Under the pieces are notes generated by a model, which worked only from the letters and a program-made list of their open reading frames with translations, searched no databases and had not been told where the DNA came from. A stretch of 64,000 bases of DNA. It comes from Grimontia celer (GTDB lineage: Bacteria; Pseudomonadota; Gammaproteobacteria; Enterobacterales; Vibrionaceae). Location: NCBI RefSeq assembly GCF_900055185.1, contig NZ_FIZX01000003.1, positions 186,001-250,000 of the forward strand, read 5' to 3'. A program made the translations under genes and the position numbers. The stretch's first letter is position 1. Every line of letters begins with the position of its first letter. Positions 45,453-55,139 of the stretch are shown one piece after another.

Positions 45453-46166
45453 ATGGAAGGCTTGCAGCGCTGCTTTGTTCTGCACTCACGACCCTACAGT
45501 GAGACCAGCCTGATTCTGGATGTTTTCAGCGAAAATCACGGGCGCGTCAGTTTAATGGCGAAAGGCGCCCGTGGTAAACGCTCTCCTTTAAAAGGGGCGC
45601 TCCAGCCTTTTACTCCTCTCTTGATGAAATGGTCCGGCCGCGGCGAAATGCATACCTTGCGTCATGCTGAAGCCATGGGGCTTGCGATCCCGCTTTCAGG
45701 CAATGCCCTGTTTTCAGGCTTTTATCTCAATGAGATCTTAAGCCGGGTTGTAGAGCCTGAAACCGCGTACCATCAACTCTTCTTTGACTATGTCAATGCG
45801 CTGACTGACCTTGCTCAGCACAGCAATCCTGAGCCTGCGTTACGACGCTTCGAACTCGCCTTGTTGGACTCGCTCGGATACGGGGTCGATTTCCTGCATT
45901 GTGCGGGTAGCGGTGAGCCAGTCGATACATCGATGACGTATATCTTCCGGGAGCAGCAAGGTTTTGTCGCCTCGCTGATGAAAAGCAATAACCTCACTTT
46001 TACGGGCAGCGACTTAGAAGCGCTGGCAACAAGACAATTCTCAACGGCAGAACAGCTAAAAGCGGCGAAGCGCTTTACACGCTTGGCCCTCAAGCCTTAT
46101 CTTGGCTCCAAACCGCTCAAAAGCCGTGAGCTTTTTATGTTAAGAACAAGGAAATTAACGCAATGA
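45453..46166 (+). CDS. recO: DNA repair protein RecO
   Basis: Recombination mediator that works with RecR/RecF to load RecA; 237 residues. The N-terminal OB-fold shows [19 protein letters not shown] and [20 protein letters not shown] 45453 is chosen with CAGGAG upstream; the frame opens earlier at a TTG. Gammaproteobacterial RecO lacks the zinc Cys cluster, as here. It overlaps pdxJ by four bases. Confidence 0.96.
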   Translation: MEGLQRCFVLHSRPYSETSLILDVFSENHGRVSLMAKGARGKRSPLKGALQPFTPLLMKWSGRGEMHTLRHAEAMGLAIPLSGNALFSGFYLNEILSRVVEPETAYHQLFFDYVNALTDLAQHSNPEPALRRFELALLDSLGYGVDFLHCAGSGEPVDTSMTYIFREQQGFVASLMKSNNLTFTGSDLEALATRQFSTAEQLKAAKRFTRLALKPYLGSKPLKSRELFMLRTRKLTQ

Positions 46167-46894
46167 ATACCATTTATCTGGGCGTCAATATTGACCACGT
46201 CGCGACCGTTCGTAATGCGCGTGGCACCCAATACCCTGATCCTGTCCACGCTGCAGATATTGCAGAGCGTGCGGGCGCGGATGGTATTACCGTTCACTTG
46301 CGTGAAGACCGTCGCCACATTAAAGACCGTGACGTTCATATTCTGAAAGACACCATCCAGACTCGCATGAACCTGGAAATGGCAGTGACTGATGAGATGG
46401 TCAACATCGCGCTGGAAGTAAAGCCGGCATACGTGTGTCTGGTCCCTGAAAAACGCGAAGAGCTGACCACCGAAGGCGGTTTAGACGTGGCGGGTCAGCT
46501 TGAGAAAGTAAAAGCTGCAACGGAAACGCTGACTGCAGCGGGCATTAAAGTGTCGCTATTCATTGATGCAGACCGTGCGCAAATCGACGCAGCAAAAGCC
46601 TGTGGTGCCCCTTTTATTGAGCTGCACACAGGCCATTATGCAGAAGCGACGACTGAAGAAGACATGCAGGCAGAGCTGAAGAAAATTGCAGCGGGTGCGA
46701 GCTACGCAGACGATCTGGGTATCAAGGTGAACGCTGGTCACGGTCTGACGTACCACAACGTGAAGCCTATTGCGGCGATTCCAGAGATTTACGAGCTGAA
46801 CATCGGCCACGCGATTGTAGGCCGTGCGGTATTTGAAGGCTTGCCAAAAGCGGTTGCAGACATGAAAGCTCTGATGCTGGAAGCGCGTCGCTAA
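46163..46894 (+). CDS. pdxJ: Pyridoxine 5'-phosphate synthase
   Basis: Condenses 1-deoxyxylulose-5-phosphate with aminoacetone-3-phosphate to form pyridoxine phosphate. The 243-residue TIM-barrel protein shows [18 protein letters not shown] at the start, [16 protein letters not shown], and [13 protein letters not shown] near the end. It completes the same DXP-dependent B6 pathway as epd upstream. One base is shared with acpS (TAATG). Confidence 0.97.
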   Translation: MNTIYLGVNIDHVATVRNARGTQYPDPVHAADIAERAGADGITVHLREDRRHIKDRDVHILKDTIQTRMNLEMAVTDEMVNIALEVKPAYVCLVPEKREELTTEGGLDVAGQLEKVKAATETLTAAGIKVSLFIDADRAQIDAAKACGAPFIELHTGHYAEATTEEDMQAELKKIAAGASYADDLGIKVNAGHGLTYHNVKPIAAIPEIYELNIGHAIVGRAVFEGLPKAVADMKALMLEARR

Positions 46895-47277
46895 TGGCAG
46901 TGGTTGGCCTTGGTACTGACATCGTAGAAATTGAGCGCCTTGAGAAAATCATCGCGCGCACCGGAGATGCATTTGCTAAACGTGTCCTGACAGAAAACGA
47001 GTTGGAAACCTATTCCGGCTCCAACTTCCCGGCTCGCTTTCTTGCCAAGCGCTTCGCAGTGAAAGAAGCGGCTTCAAAGGCTCTTGGGACGGGGATCGCT
47101 TGTGGTGTAACCTTCCATGACTTTGAAGTCTCTAACGATGAGCTTGGAAAGCCTGTGGTGGATTTCTCCGGTGTAGCGCGAAGGCTTGCTGACGAGCGTG
47201 GCGTGAAGAACATTTTCCTCACCATCGCTGATGAGAAACGCTATGCCGTAGCGACCGTGCTGTTAGAGACCAACTAG
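46894..47277 (+). CDS. acpS: Holo-[acyl-carrier-protein] synthase
   Basis: Transfers 4'-phosphopantetheine from CoA to a conserved Ser of ACPs; 127 residues. [12 protein letters not shown] near the start and [17 protein letters not shown] are the two family signatures. It belongs to the housekeeping pdxJ-acpS pair. It is also the last core gene before the aryl polyene cluster, whose ApeE and ApeF carriers need this modification; that AcpS serves them is inference. Confidence 0.97.
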   Translation: MAVVGLGTDIVEIERLEKIIARTGDAFAKRVLTENELETYSGSNFPARFLAKRFAVKEAASKALGTGIACGVTFHDFEVSNDELGKPVVDFSGVARRLADERGVKNIFLTIADEKRYAVATVLLETN

Positions 47278-47308
47278 CTTCTTTCTTCAACGCCGACCAT
47301 ACAAACAA

Positions 47309-47335
47309 AAACGCCCGCTTCTGCGGGCGTTTTGC
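47309..47335. terminator. Terminator after acpS
   Basis: AAAACGCCCGC, a 4-base loop, GCGGGCGTTTTGC. It has A- and T-runs on both sides, so it could also stop transcripts coming from the APE operon. Confidence 0.85.
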
Positions 47336-47345
47336 TATCTGTGGC

Positions 47346-47613
47346 TAGGGGCTGTTGACCTTTGGTGGTTGAATTTTGTTCTAGCTATAAGCGTTTTAGG
47401 CGCGGCGAGGCGTGTGCCGCCTAGTTACTCTAAGCAAATACGCCTCAACAAAGAATAAAACGCTTAGAGCAGAACCCTTCGGGCAGCGTTTGTGGGGAAT
47501 TTCTGCTGTGTTATCAGCTTCTCATGTAGGCTAGCTACACATCGAAGCTTCTGCCTTGCATAAAATCCCCACAAACTGCTGCAAAAGTCATCACCAAAGG
47601 TCAACAGCCCCTA
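47346..47613. mobile_element. MITE-like element, 22-bp terminal inverted repeats, TA flanks
   Basis: The ends TAGGGGCTGTTGACC... (47346-47367) and its exact reverse complement (47592-47613) match over 22 bases. With TA as the outermost dinucleotide on both sides, the element proper is 264 bp (47348-47611) and the TA could be a duplicated target, as for IS630/mariner-type elements. Inside are two further foldback structures: TAAGCGTTTTA with its partner around 47460, and GTTTGTGGGGA with TCCCCACAAAC around 47566-47576. No coding frame is evident. It fills the gap between the acpS terminator and the stop of apeR, three to five bases away. Confidence 0.75.
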
Positions 47614-47615
47614 TA

Positions 47616-48842
47616 TCAGACGCGCTTGAAGATAATCGACGTATTGATACCACCAAAGGCAAAGTTATTGCTCATGATGTATTCACAGTCGATGTGGCGC
47701 CCTTCGCCGCGGATGTAGTCCAGTTCGCCACAAGCCGGGTCGATGTTGTCGAGGTTTAGGGTAGGGCTGAACCAGCCACTGTTCATCATCTCAAGGCTCA
47801 GCCAGGCTTCAATGGCACCACAAGCACCAAGAGTGTGGCCAAAATAGCTTTTCAATGAGCTGATAGGCGTCTGGTTGCCAAAGATATTCGCGGTGGCGTT
47901 GCTCTCTGCGATATCCCCTTTTTCAGTGGCTGTACCGTGCGCGGAAACATAGCCAATTTTTTCTGGTGCCAGATTGGCATCACGCAGCGCCATCTCCATA
48001 CAAATCTGCATGGTTTCCTTGGTAGGCTGGGTGACATGTGCGGCATCGCAATTGCTGGCAAAGCCAACAATCTCGGCAATGATGTTTGCGCCACGGTTAA
48101 CAGCATGCTCGTATTCTTCCAGCACCAGTGTGCCAGCGCCTTCACCAATCACCAGGCCATCACGCTCTGTGTCATATGGCCGCGGTGTTTTTTCCGGTTC
48201 GTTGTTTTTCAGGCTGGTGGCAAACAGGGTGTCGAAAACGGCAGATTCAGTTGGGCAAAGTTCTTCCGCACCGCCAGCCACCATCACGGTCTGGTAGCCG
48301 TGCTTAATGGCTTCATAGGCGTAACCAATCGCCTGACTGCCGGAAGTACATGCGCTACTGGTCGGGATCACTCTGCCTTTCAGGCCAAAGAACAGACCCA
48401 CATTCACTGCAGTCGTGTGAGGCATCATTTGCACGTAGGTTGTCGCGGTAATGGCGCGGGTGCTCTTGTCGTTCAACATTACACCAAACGCACCAATCGC
48501 AGGTGTACTGCCTGTGGAGGAGCCGTAGGCAATACCTGTCTGTCCGTTGGTCAGCACTTCATTGCCAATCAGGCCACTTTGTTCGAGGGCATTTTCTGTT
48601 GCCACTGTGGAGAGCTGGGAAACGCGCCCCATGCCACGTACTTTCTTACGTGGATAGTGTTTTGGCACACTGAACCCTTCTACTGGCGCAGCCAGTTTGG
48701 TGTTGAGGCCATCATATTGCTCGTAATTAGGCATGTAGCGAACGGCATTTTGCATCGCCGCAAGCTTTGGCTGGACACTTTGCCAGTCGTTACCGAATGC
48801 AGTAACACCGGACATGCCAGTGATAACAACTCTGCGATTCAT
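47616..48842 (-). CDS. apeR: Aryl polyene ketosynthase ApeR (FabF-like KS)
   Basis: A 408-residue beta-ketoacyl-ACP synthase, FabF/KAS II-like, last gene of the aryl polyene operon. The full Cys-His-His triad is visible: Cys165 (TSSACTSGSQ), His302 (SAHGTATEKGD) and His336 (YFGHTLGACG). In the characterised APE pathway ApeR is the second KS and pairs with other subunits in chain priming/elongation. Its ATG overlaps the apeQ stop by four bases. Its stop is immediately followed by the MITE-like element. Confidence 0.92.
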   Translation of the reverse strand: MNRRVVITGMSGVTAFGNDWQSVQPKLAAMQNAVRYMPNYEQYDGLNTKLAAPVEGFSVPKHYPRKKVRGMGRVSQLSTVATENALEQSGLIGNEVLTNGQTGIAYGSSTGSTPAIGAFGVMLNDKSTRAITATTYVQMMPHTTAVNVGLFFGLKGRVIPTSSACTSGSQAIGYAYEAIKHGYQTVMVAGGAEELCPTESAVFDTLFATSLKNNEPEKTPRPYDTERDGLVIGEGAGTLVLEEYEHAVNRGANIIAEIVGFASNCDAAHVTQPTKETMQICMEMALRDANLAPEKIGYVSAHGTATEKGDIAESNATANIFGNQTPISSLKSYFGHTLGACGAIEAWLSLEMMNSGWFSPTLNLDNIDPACGELDYIRGEGRHIDCEYIMSNNFAFGGINTSIIFKRV

Positions 48843-49564
48843 ATCAGTCCTCCATTGACTGAGATTACCTGTCGGGTGACGTAGCTGGCGGAATCTGACA
48901 TCAGATAGCTGACCAGGCCTGCCACTTCTTCAGGTTTGCCCATTCGGCGCAGTGGCACCTGAGGAAGGGCATGTTCTTTCACGTGTTCATCCACCAGACC
49001 AGTATCGATAAGGCCTGGAGCCACGCAGTTTACGGTGATTTTGCGCTTTGCGAGTTCCAGAGCCAATGCTTTGGTGGCACCAATAATACCGGCTTTGGCG
49101 GCACTGTAATTGGTTTGTCCGCGGTTACCCATCAGACCGGAAACCGATGCCATGGTTACGATTCGTCCGCCGCGGCGGCACTGAATCATTGGCATCACGC
49201 AAGGGTGCAGCACGTTATAGAAACCATCAAGGTTGGTATGAACCACGCCATCCCACTCATCTTCTGTCATGGCCGGAAAAGCGGTGTCAGCTGTCACACC
49301 TGCATTGTTTACAACGCCATAGTATCCACCATGGGTTGCCATATCCGCCTCAAGTTCAAGACGGCATTGTTCGCGGTTGGCAATGTCAAAAGAGATTAAA
49401 CGACCAGAACCACCCAACTCAGTGATGTCTGCCAGCGTCGCTTCAGCGCCCGTTTTGTCACGACCATAATGGATCACGATATTGAAACCGTCTTTGGCAA
49501 GTTGAATGGCGATAGCTCGGCCAATGCCTTTGCTTGCGCCGGTAACCAATACATCACGACTCAT
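48839..49564 (-). CDS. apeQ: Aryl polyene ketoreductase ApeQ (FabG-like)
   Basis: Short-chain dehydrogenase of 241 residues that reduces the 3-ketoacyl-ACP in each polyene extension round. It shows the NADP(H) motif VTGASKGIG (7-15) and the tetrad N111, S140, Y153, K157 (SVSGLMGNRG and NYSAAKAG). NNAGVTAD is present. The start has a four-base overlap with apeP. Confidence 0.93.
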   Translation of the reverse strand: MSRDVLVTGASKGIGRAIAIQLAKDGFNIVIHYGRDKTGAEATLADITELGGSGRLISFDIANREQCRLELEADMATHGGYYGVVNNAGVTADTAFPAMTEDEWDGVVHTNLDGFYNVLHPCVMPMIQCRRGGRIVTMASVSGLMGNRGQTNYSAAKAGIIGATKALALELAKRKITVNCVAPGLIDTGLVDEHVKEHALPQVPLRRMGKPEEVAGLVSYLMSDSASYVTRQVISVNGGLI

Positions 49565-50025
49565 TGGGACGTTCCTTTTAACATTTGCTGTAACTTTTCT
49601 TCTGAAGGCACATACGCATTGAGCTGGGCCGATGCGATTTCCTTACCCTCATGTTCTATGGTGCAGGCAAATACGGCCATACCATTGCTTTCCATCACAT
49701 GGTTGGCGTGCACATCTAAAAGCGCACCGGCAGGAAAGCTTGGGGTATCACATTTGTAGCGGCGACTGCCCAACAAAAATCCAATAGGTGGCGCTTTGTT
49801 TTCTTTGCTCGCCTGATAACCCGACCAGGCGGCAACAGACTGAGCCATTAGCTCAATGCCCACCCACCCTGGAATACCGTTCATGTTTTTATCGAAAAAC
49901 AAACTGCTCTCACTGGATGTTACCTGACAGTGCACATGCATATCACCGACATCAATCAGCGTATCGAGAAGGATCATGGGTGCCTCGTGAGGCAGCAGCT
50001 CGTGAAGTTGTAATTGCGAACTCAT
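49561..50025 (-). CDS. apeP: Aryl polyene hotdog dehydratase subunit ApeP
   Basis: A 154-residue hotdog-fold protein of the FabA/FabZ-like group. In studied APE systems ApeP forms a heterodimeric dehydratase with ApeI. The segment GWVGIELMAQSVAAWSGY corresponds to the long central helix of the hotdog. The N-terminal part has LLPHEAPMILLDTL. Four-base overlaps join it to apeO and apeQ. Confidence 0.88.
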   Translation of the reverse strand: MSSQLQLHELLPHEAPMILLDTLIDVGDMHVHCQVTSSESSLFFDKNMNGIPGWVGIELMAQSVAAWSGYQASKENKAPPIGFLLGSRRYKCDTPSFPAGALLDVHANHVMESNGMAVFACTIEHEGKEIASAQLNAYVPSEEKLQQMLKGTSQ

Positions 50026-51227
50026 AGTTTTCCAAAAATTAGCGATACGTTGTTCCCGCCAAAGGCAAACGAGTTGCTCAAAATAGCGTGTTTTTCCAGT
50101 CTGTCATTTGCTGCTACCAGACGAATTGGCGCGATCTCTGGGTCGCGACCTGCTTGCGCATCAGGGATGGGTAGCGTGAGATTGTAGCGAAGGATTTGCC
50201 AACAAATGGCAGCCTCTATCGCACTGGCGGCACCCAGCGTGTGGCCCGTCAGTGGTTTAGTTGAGCTAACCGGAACATTATTACCTAATACTCGTCTGAT
50301 GGCTTTGGACTCCATCGCATCGTTGAGAGGCGTGGCGGTGCCGTGTGCATTGACGTAACCAATCTTGTCTGGCGACAGTCCGGCATCTGCTAATGCTTTG
50401 ATCATGGCCTCTTCTGCGCCGCGACCTTCCGGTTCTGGGGCGGAGATATGGTGCGCATCGGAACTGTCACCTGCGCCAAGCAATGCTATCGGTTCAGCTT
50501 CTTCCGGGCGCTCGAGAGAAAGCAGCATAAACGCGGCGGCTTCACCAATATTGATGCCGTCGCGCCCTTCGCCAAACGGGCGGCATAGGCCGGAAGAGAC
50601 AGATTCCAAGCCATGAAAACCGTTCAGTGTTAAACGGCAAAGGGTGTCTGCGCCACCGACTATCACGGCGTCAGCCATACCTGATTGCAGCAGCCTTTTA
50701 GCAGAAAGGAACACTTTTCCGCTCGATGAACAGGCGGTGGACACCACATAACTTGGTCCGGAAAGCCCAAAGTAGTCACTGATAAAATCAGAGAGGTTAC
50801 TCAGCTCTTGCTGGTAGTAGTGATAACTCTCTGGCAGCTCGCCGGTTTGCAATTGCTCGCTAAGGGCGATTTCACCGTTGGAAATACCTGAGGTGCTGGA
50901 GCCAACAATAACGGCGACGCGATCCTCACCGTATTTACCCATGGCGTTTTCAACGGCGCCCCGAATTTGCTGAAGGGCGGACAGGGCCAGACGGTTGTTT
51001 CGTGTCTGTTGATGTTGGAATTGTGCAGGGATGTCAGGAAGGTCTTCCAGGACGCGCCCTACGATTACTTCCTTGCCATCATTAAGAGTGAAACGTTCGG
51101 CTTCGATGCCGTCACTCTTGCCGCTTTGCAGATTTCGGTGGATATCTTCAGAGCGCACACCCAGTGCGGAGTGCGAACCGCAAGCATGGATATAAACCGG
51201 AGTTGTTTGTGTATCTGCGTCGGTCAT
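50022..51227 (-). CDS. apeO: Aryl polyene ketosynthase ApeO
   Basis: A 401-residue beta-ketoacyl synthase with a complete triad: Cys166 (STACSSSGK), His295 (NAHGTATPLND) and His329 (LTGHTLGAASA). In the characterised pathway ApeO pairs with the chain-length factor ApeC to elongate the aryl-primed chain with malonyl units. It lies 17 bases after apeN and overlaps apeP by four. Confidence 0.92.
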   Translation of the reverse strand: MTDADTQTTPVYIHACGSHSALGVRSEDIHRNLQSGKSDGIEAERFTLNDGKEVIVGRVLEDLPDIPAQFQHQQTRNNRLALSALQQIRGAVENAMGKYGEDRVAVIVGSSTSGISNGEIALSEQLQTGELPESYHYYQQELSNLSDFISDYFGLSGPSYVVSTACSSSGKVFLSAKRLLQSGMADAVIVGGADTLCRLTLNGFHGLESVSSGLCRPFGEGRDGINIGEAAAFMLLSLERPEEAEPIALLGAGDSSDAHHISAPEPEGRGAEEAMIKALADAGLSPDKIGYVNAHGTATPLNDAMESKAIRRVLGNNVPVSSTKPLTGHTLGAASAIEAAICWQILRYNLTLPIPDAQAGRDPEIAPIRLVAANDRLEKHAILSNSFAFGGNNVSLIFGKL

Positions 51228-51244
51228 TGCGATCTGTTCTTCCG

Positions 51245-51820
51245 TTATTCGAGGGTTTGAATCTTGATTTGGTAGTGCTGGCGCACTTGCTCAAACTGGA
51301 TATCAGCTGGAACTCCTCCTGCAACCTTGGGCTCATCATACTGTATTTTCGCCACGGTTTCGCCGTTCTCATCGAGTAGGGTTCGGCTTGTAGCATCATC
51401 AACCAGTTGCCATCCAATCGGTGAAAGATGTGGTTGCCACGAAGTGGCCGGCCATAAGGTCAACATCAGGTTCATGAGCACCTGTTTTCCATCAGGCAAC
51501 ACGGCACCGAGACCTGTGAGGTTGTCGGTTTCCAGAGTCTGTCCATCGTAATTGAGCGTCAGTAATCGGGTGCCCCAACTGGAGAATCCCACTAAAACGA
51601 CGTCTGATTCGGTGATCTCAAGATGCACGGGAAGCACCTGTGTACTGTCACTCCACTTCGCGGTAATAAGCTGGTTCACGCTGACGGTGCCTTCAAACTC
51701 TGAAGGGGCAGGTAAGCTGACAAACTTATCGGGTGCAATTTCAACCTGGTTGCTATCAGGCACTGCCGCGCAAGCAGAAAGCAGCAGAGAAAAAGCCAAA
51801 GACAGTACAACGCGAATCAT
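51245..51820 (-). CDS. apeN: DUF3261 lipoprotein ApeN
   Basis: A 191-residue lipoprotein with signal MIRVVLSLAFSLLLSACAA and lipobox LLSAC (Cys17). The rest matches the DUF3261 type found in APE clusters, a beta-rich domain (ITESDVVLVGFSSWGTRLLTL). It is presumed to act at the outer membrane in placing the polyene lipid, together with ApeL and ApeM. The symbol is assigned by cluster position. ATGA overlap with apeM. Confidence 0.8.
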   Translation of the reverse strand: MIRVVLSLAFSLLLSACAAVPDSNQVEIAPDKFVSLPAPSEFEGTVSVNQLITAKWSDSTQVLPVHLEITESDVVLVGFSSWGTRLLTLNYDGQTLETDNLTGLGAVLPDGKQVLMNLMLTLWPATSWQPHLSPIGWQLVDDATSRTLLDENGETVAKIQYDEPKVAGGVPADIQFEQVRQHYQIKIQTLE

Positions 51821-54123
51821 TGATGAAGCTCCTTTTCTGGCTGTTGGATGGCCAATGGCGCGAGCAGCCAGGCGACAACAATACCCACCAATACAGTAAT
51901 ACCGAAACTGTGAATCGCTTCGGTTTGGCTGAGAGACAGCAAGCCGAAAGAGAGTATGGTCGTCAAGGCAGCAAGGCTATTTGCGACCAAGGCGCGATAA
52001 CTGTCTTTGTGTTCAGCGAAAAACAGGGTGTAGTCGATACCAATTCCCAAAACGAGAAACAGTGCCAGCAGGTTGAACAAATTCATAGGAACTGGACTGA
52101 TGGCGCCTGCGGTCAAGGCTACACCCGCCGCGAGCAAAGGCGGGGTTAAAATACGAAGTGCACGGTGAGCGCCGAATCGCACGCAGAGCACGCCTAAAAT
52201 CGCCAGACAGGCGATGCCCATCAACATGGAAATACGCAGTCGGTACTGACCAAACAGGCTGGAAACTTCCTCAGCTTTGTTCAGCACACTTACCTCTGGG
52301 AAAGGTGCTATCGCTTGTTTGATGGCGCTCATGTCAGTTGCGTTTTGCAGCATCACAATGGCGGCAAATTGCCTTTCATCAGGCTGTAGCCACAGAGATG
52401 AGAACAGCTCACTGCTCGGAGCGTTAAGCATCAGCGCGGGTGTCAGAATATCAATGTCGCTCGGGAGTTGAGGCGACGTCGACAAACCAATTTGTGCAGC
52501 GAGCTTTTCACCTTCTGACTGATAAAGAGATTGAACAAGAGCAAAGTTCTCTCGCTGCACCGATGCTGGTGGCACCAAATCGGCGGGGTTTTGATAACCG
52601 GAGAGGACGTTTTCACGTCGAAGTTTTTCAAGTGCCGGCGTGAGAGCGTAAGCATTCTCCAGTACTTGCTGCTCGCTGCTTCCTTTGACCAGCAGCATCG
52701 GCTGGGAACTGCTGAGGCCTGTTACTGACTTGATGACCGACTCCTGCTCCTGCAAGGCCGGTGGCAGAGATTGCAGTTGGCGGATGTTGTCATCGTAGTC
52801 TGCGTTAAAAAAGCCAATCAGAGCGACCAGCAAGGCAGAAACAGGCATTGCCACTCGTACCAGCGGCCGTTGCCATAGCGTCAGGTAGCACGTGCTTGAA
52901 TTTGCGAGAGGCAGCGTCTGGTATCGGGCTGGACGTTTTGCCAACAGTGGATACCAGAAAATCACACTCAGGTAAGCGCCAATCAGGCCTGCGGCTGAAA
53001 ACAATGCAAGTTGCTGCAACCCCGGGAAAGGGGCAACTAACATACTGAGATAAGCAATCAGGGTGGAAATCAGACCAAAGGTGACAGGGACAAAAACGCG
53101 TTTTAATCCCTCTTCTGAACGCCAAGATGCGCCGGACGCGAGGCGGTCTGTCAGATAGTGGAAGGCATAGTCTATCGATACGCCAATCAGGCTGGCGCCA
53201 ATGACCAGGCTAAACAGGTGAATTTGTCCAAATACCAAAAGACAGATGGAAAAAGCCGTCACGACGCCTGTACCAATCGACAGTATGGTTAGGCTGACAG
53301 GTAAAAGACTACGATAGACCAAAAGCACCAAAAGCAGGATGCCGAGCAGTGAGCCAACGCCGATGGTGCTGATTTCAGATTTAGCACTGTCAGTCCCAAA
53401 GGCCGCATAAAACACCACGCCAGTATGGAAGATTTGAGCGTCAAACTGTGCGGCAGTGGCTTCTTCTAATTGGGCGAGCTCTGCCAGCTGTTGTTGGGTT
53501 TGCATGGCATAAGCTGAGCCAGAAAGCGTGCCACGGAGCAGAGCATAAAATGTGCCGTTCTGCTCTGTGGTCAGATAACCTTCTGCGATGGAAAAGCGTT
53601 GGTTTTGCTTGTTCATCGTTTGCAGGTAATCACGGAACAGCAAAAAAGGGTCGCCAGAAAGTTCAGCGCCAGTCACCCCGGAAAAAGGGTTGTAAACCTG
53701 TTGAATGACTTTGGCGGTCTGGGTGGCAGCTGAGTGCTTGAGTATCTCGCGTTGTTCCAGCGTCAGCAATTGGTATCGGTAAGGCGCATAGGTGCTGACC
53801 CAGGCTGATTGCTCTTCATCAGACAATTTGCCGTTTATTTTGCTGAAAAGTGGCAGCGTTTGAAGTTCTGTTTCAAAGGTGCGGGCGGCTTTTATGGTCT
53901 GGTCTTGATTGTCGGCGGAGATAAGGAACAGCACCTGATCTTCCATGCTGCCAGCCACCTCATCGAAGGCTTTCTGAGCCAGGGGATCTTGCTGGTTTTC
54001 AGGGAGTAGGTTAAGGATATTGGTGTCGAGCATCGCTGCGCCGCTTGGGTGGCGCAGTATTGCAGTAGCTGCGAGAAGGGACAGGGCAATCAGCCATAGT
54101 ATGGCTTTAGTCGTTGAACGCAC
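51817..54123 (-). CDS. apeM: MMPL/RND-family exporter ApeM
   Basis: A 768-residue inner-membrane transporter of the MMPL class. It has TM1 near 6-24, a large periplasmic loop, a block of five helices (about 245-395, including GASLIGVSIDYAFHYL), a second periplasmic loop and a repeat helical block near the C-terminus (LFLVLGIGIDYTLFFAEH). The duplicated GxxxDY motifs in the TM4-like helices are typical of proton-driven RND lipid exporters. Export of the finished APE lipid is the inferred job. It overlaps apeL by 17 bases. Confidence 0.88.
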   Translation of the reverse strand: MRSTTKAILWLIALSLLAATAILRHPSGAAMLDTNILNLLPENQQDPLAQKAFDEVAGSMEDQVLFLISADNQDQTIKAARTFETELQTLPLFSKINGKLSDEEQSAWVSTYAPYRYQLLTLEQREILKHSAATQTAKVIQQVYNPFSGVTGAELSGDPFLLFRDYLQTMNKQNQRFSIAEGYLTTEQNGTFYALLRGTLSGSAYAMQTQQQLAELAQLEEATAAQFDAQIFHTGVVFYAAFGTDSAKSEISTIGVGSLLGILLLVLLVYRSLLPVSLTILSIGTGVVTAFSICLLVFGQIHLFSLVIGASLIGVSIDYAFHYLTDRLASGASWRSEEGLKRVFVPVTFGLISTLIAYLSMLVAPFPGLQQLALFSAAGLIGAYLSVIFWYPLLAKRPARYQTLPLANSSTCYLTLWQRPLVRVAMPVSALLVALIGFFNADYDDNIRQLQSLPPALQEQESVIKSVTGLSSSQPMLLVKGSSEQQVLENAYALTPALEKLRRENVLSGYQNPADLVPPASVQRENFALVQSLYQSEGEKLAAQIGLSTSPQLPSDIDILTPALMLNAPSSELFSSLWLQPDERQFAAIVMLQNATDMSAIKQAIAPFPEVSVLNKAEEVSSLFGQYRLRISMLMGIACLAILGVLCVRFGAHRALRILTPPLLAAGVALTAGAISPVPMNLFNLLALFLVLGIGIDYTLFFAEHKDSYRALVANSLAALTTILSFGLLSLSQTEAIHSFGITVLVGIVVAWLLAPLAIQQPEKELHQ

Positions 54124-54721
54124 GGCGCTCCTCGTCAGTCAGCGCTGATGCGTGTTGAATATTGCTGAAGGTCACTCTGGTTTTGTCACCACGGATCTCT
54201 TCCATCGTCAGGGCATCAATGTTGTGACCGCCTGATAAAGTGATTTGACTGAAGACCTTTGTCAGTGGCGCCTCGGCTGGAGTCAGCACGAGTGTCCACG
54301 CTTCAGGGCTGCCATCCAGCTCAAAGCTAAATTGTTGGGTTAGGACATCTGCATCAGCATGGAACAGACCAAGGAAAAGGTCGCTGAAATAAAACGCCAT
54401 CGGGTTATCTTTGGCATGGATGACCTGTTCCGGTTGACCCGGCATTTTCTGGCGAAGCGTTTGATCGGACAGAATCAGGGTGACGGGAAACGGCGTAGCC
54501 TGAAGCCAAAGTAGACCTTCTTTTTCACTCAAGACGAAGTTGCCGTTTGATACCAAAGGCTTACTAAGCATCGCAATATCTTTGGTTTGCTCGAAGTCAC
54601 CGCTGATCACGGCTGACTTTTCCAGCGTGTTTTGCAGATCAGAAAGTCCAAATGCCCAGGTCAGAGGGCTAGATATCATCAGGCTGAAGCTCAAAAGCGC
54701 AGTGACAAGCTTACGCAGCAT
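54107..54721 (-). CDS. apeL: LolA-like periplasmic carrier ApeL
   Basis: A 204-residue LolA-related protein with signal MLRKLVTALLSFSLMISSPLTWA. The mature part (SAVISGDFEQTKDIAMLSKPL, then GNFVLSEKEGLLW) follows the LolA beta-barrel lipid-carrier pattern. It is predicted to shuttle the APE lipid across the periplasm between ApeM and ApeN; this is inference from fold and context. Symbol by cluster position. It overlaps apeK by 11 bases. Confidence 0.82.
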   Translation of the reverse strand: MLRKLVTALLSFSLMISSPLTWAFGLSDLQNTLEKSAVISGDFEQTKDIAMLSKPLVSNGNFVLSEKEGLLWLQATPFPVTLILSDQTLRQKMPGQPEQVIHAKDNPMAFYFSDLFLGLFHADADVLTQQFSFELDGSPEAWTLVLTPAEAPLTKVFSQITLSGGHNIDALTMEEIRGDKTRVTFSNIQHASALTDEERRAFND

Positions 54722-55139
54722 TGAAGTACGCCTCCAGCCGATCTGTCAGAGCTTTAGGCGAGACAAAACACATTTCTTGCTCGTCGATAGACACCGCCAC
54801 CTGAGTGGTATGCCCTTTGGTCAGGCGTTTGCCACTTTCGGCGTCGTAAATGACATAGTCAGTGCGAAGACGGTTTTCGTACTCGGTCAATGTCGCGGTG
54901 ACACGGATTTCCTGATTGAACTGGATAGGTTTTACGTAGCGCACGGCAGTGTCGATGATCGGCCACATGTAACCCGAGGCACTCATGGCCAGGTAGCCAT
55001 AATCAATCTTTTCCATCATCACGCGGCGGGCTTCCTCAAAGTAGCGGAAGTAATTGCCGTGATAGATAACGCCCATCGGGTCGGCATCCTGAAAGGATGT
55101 CATGATAACCACTTCGGCGTTAAGTGTGCGCTCAGTCAT
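54711..55139 (-). CDS. apeK: Aryl polyene thioesterase ApeK (4HBT type)
   Basis: A 142-residue hotdog thioesterase of the 4-hydroxybenzoyl-CoA type. The active-site signature is FQDADPMGVIYHGNYFRYFE with the conserved Asp, preceding EEARR. It is expected to release aryl polyene acids or edit stalled ACPs. ATG 55139 shares one base with the ammonia-lyase stop (TAATG); the upstream in-frame extension is discarded. Confidence 0.9.
   Translation of the reverse strand: MTERTLNAEVVIMTSFQDADPMGVIYHGNYFRYFEEARRVMMEKIDYGYLAMSASGYMWPIIDTAVRYVKPIQFNQEIRVTATLTEYENRLRTDYVIYDAESGKRLTKGHTTQVAVSIDEQEMCFVSPKALTDRLEAYFNAA

Noticed and set aside
47937..48884. A 315-residue plus-strand open frame opposite apeR
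   Set aside because: It is antisense to a ketosynthase with an intact catalytic triad, and its predicted protein is Cys/His-rich and without family features.
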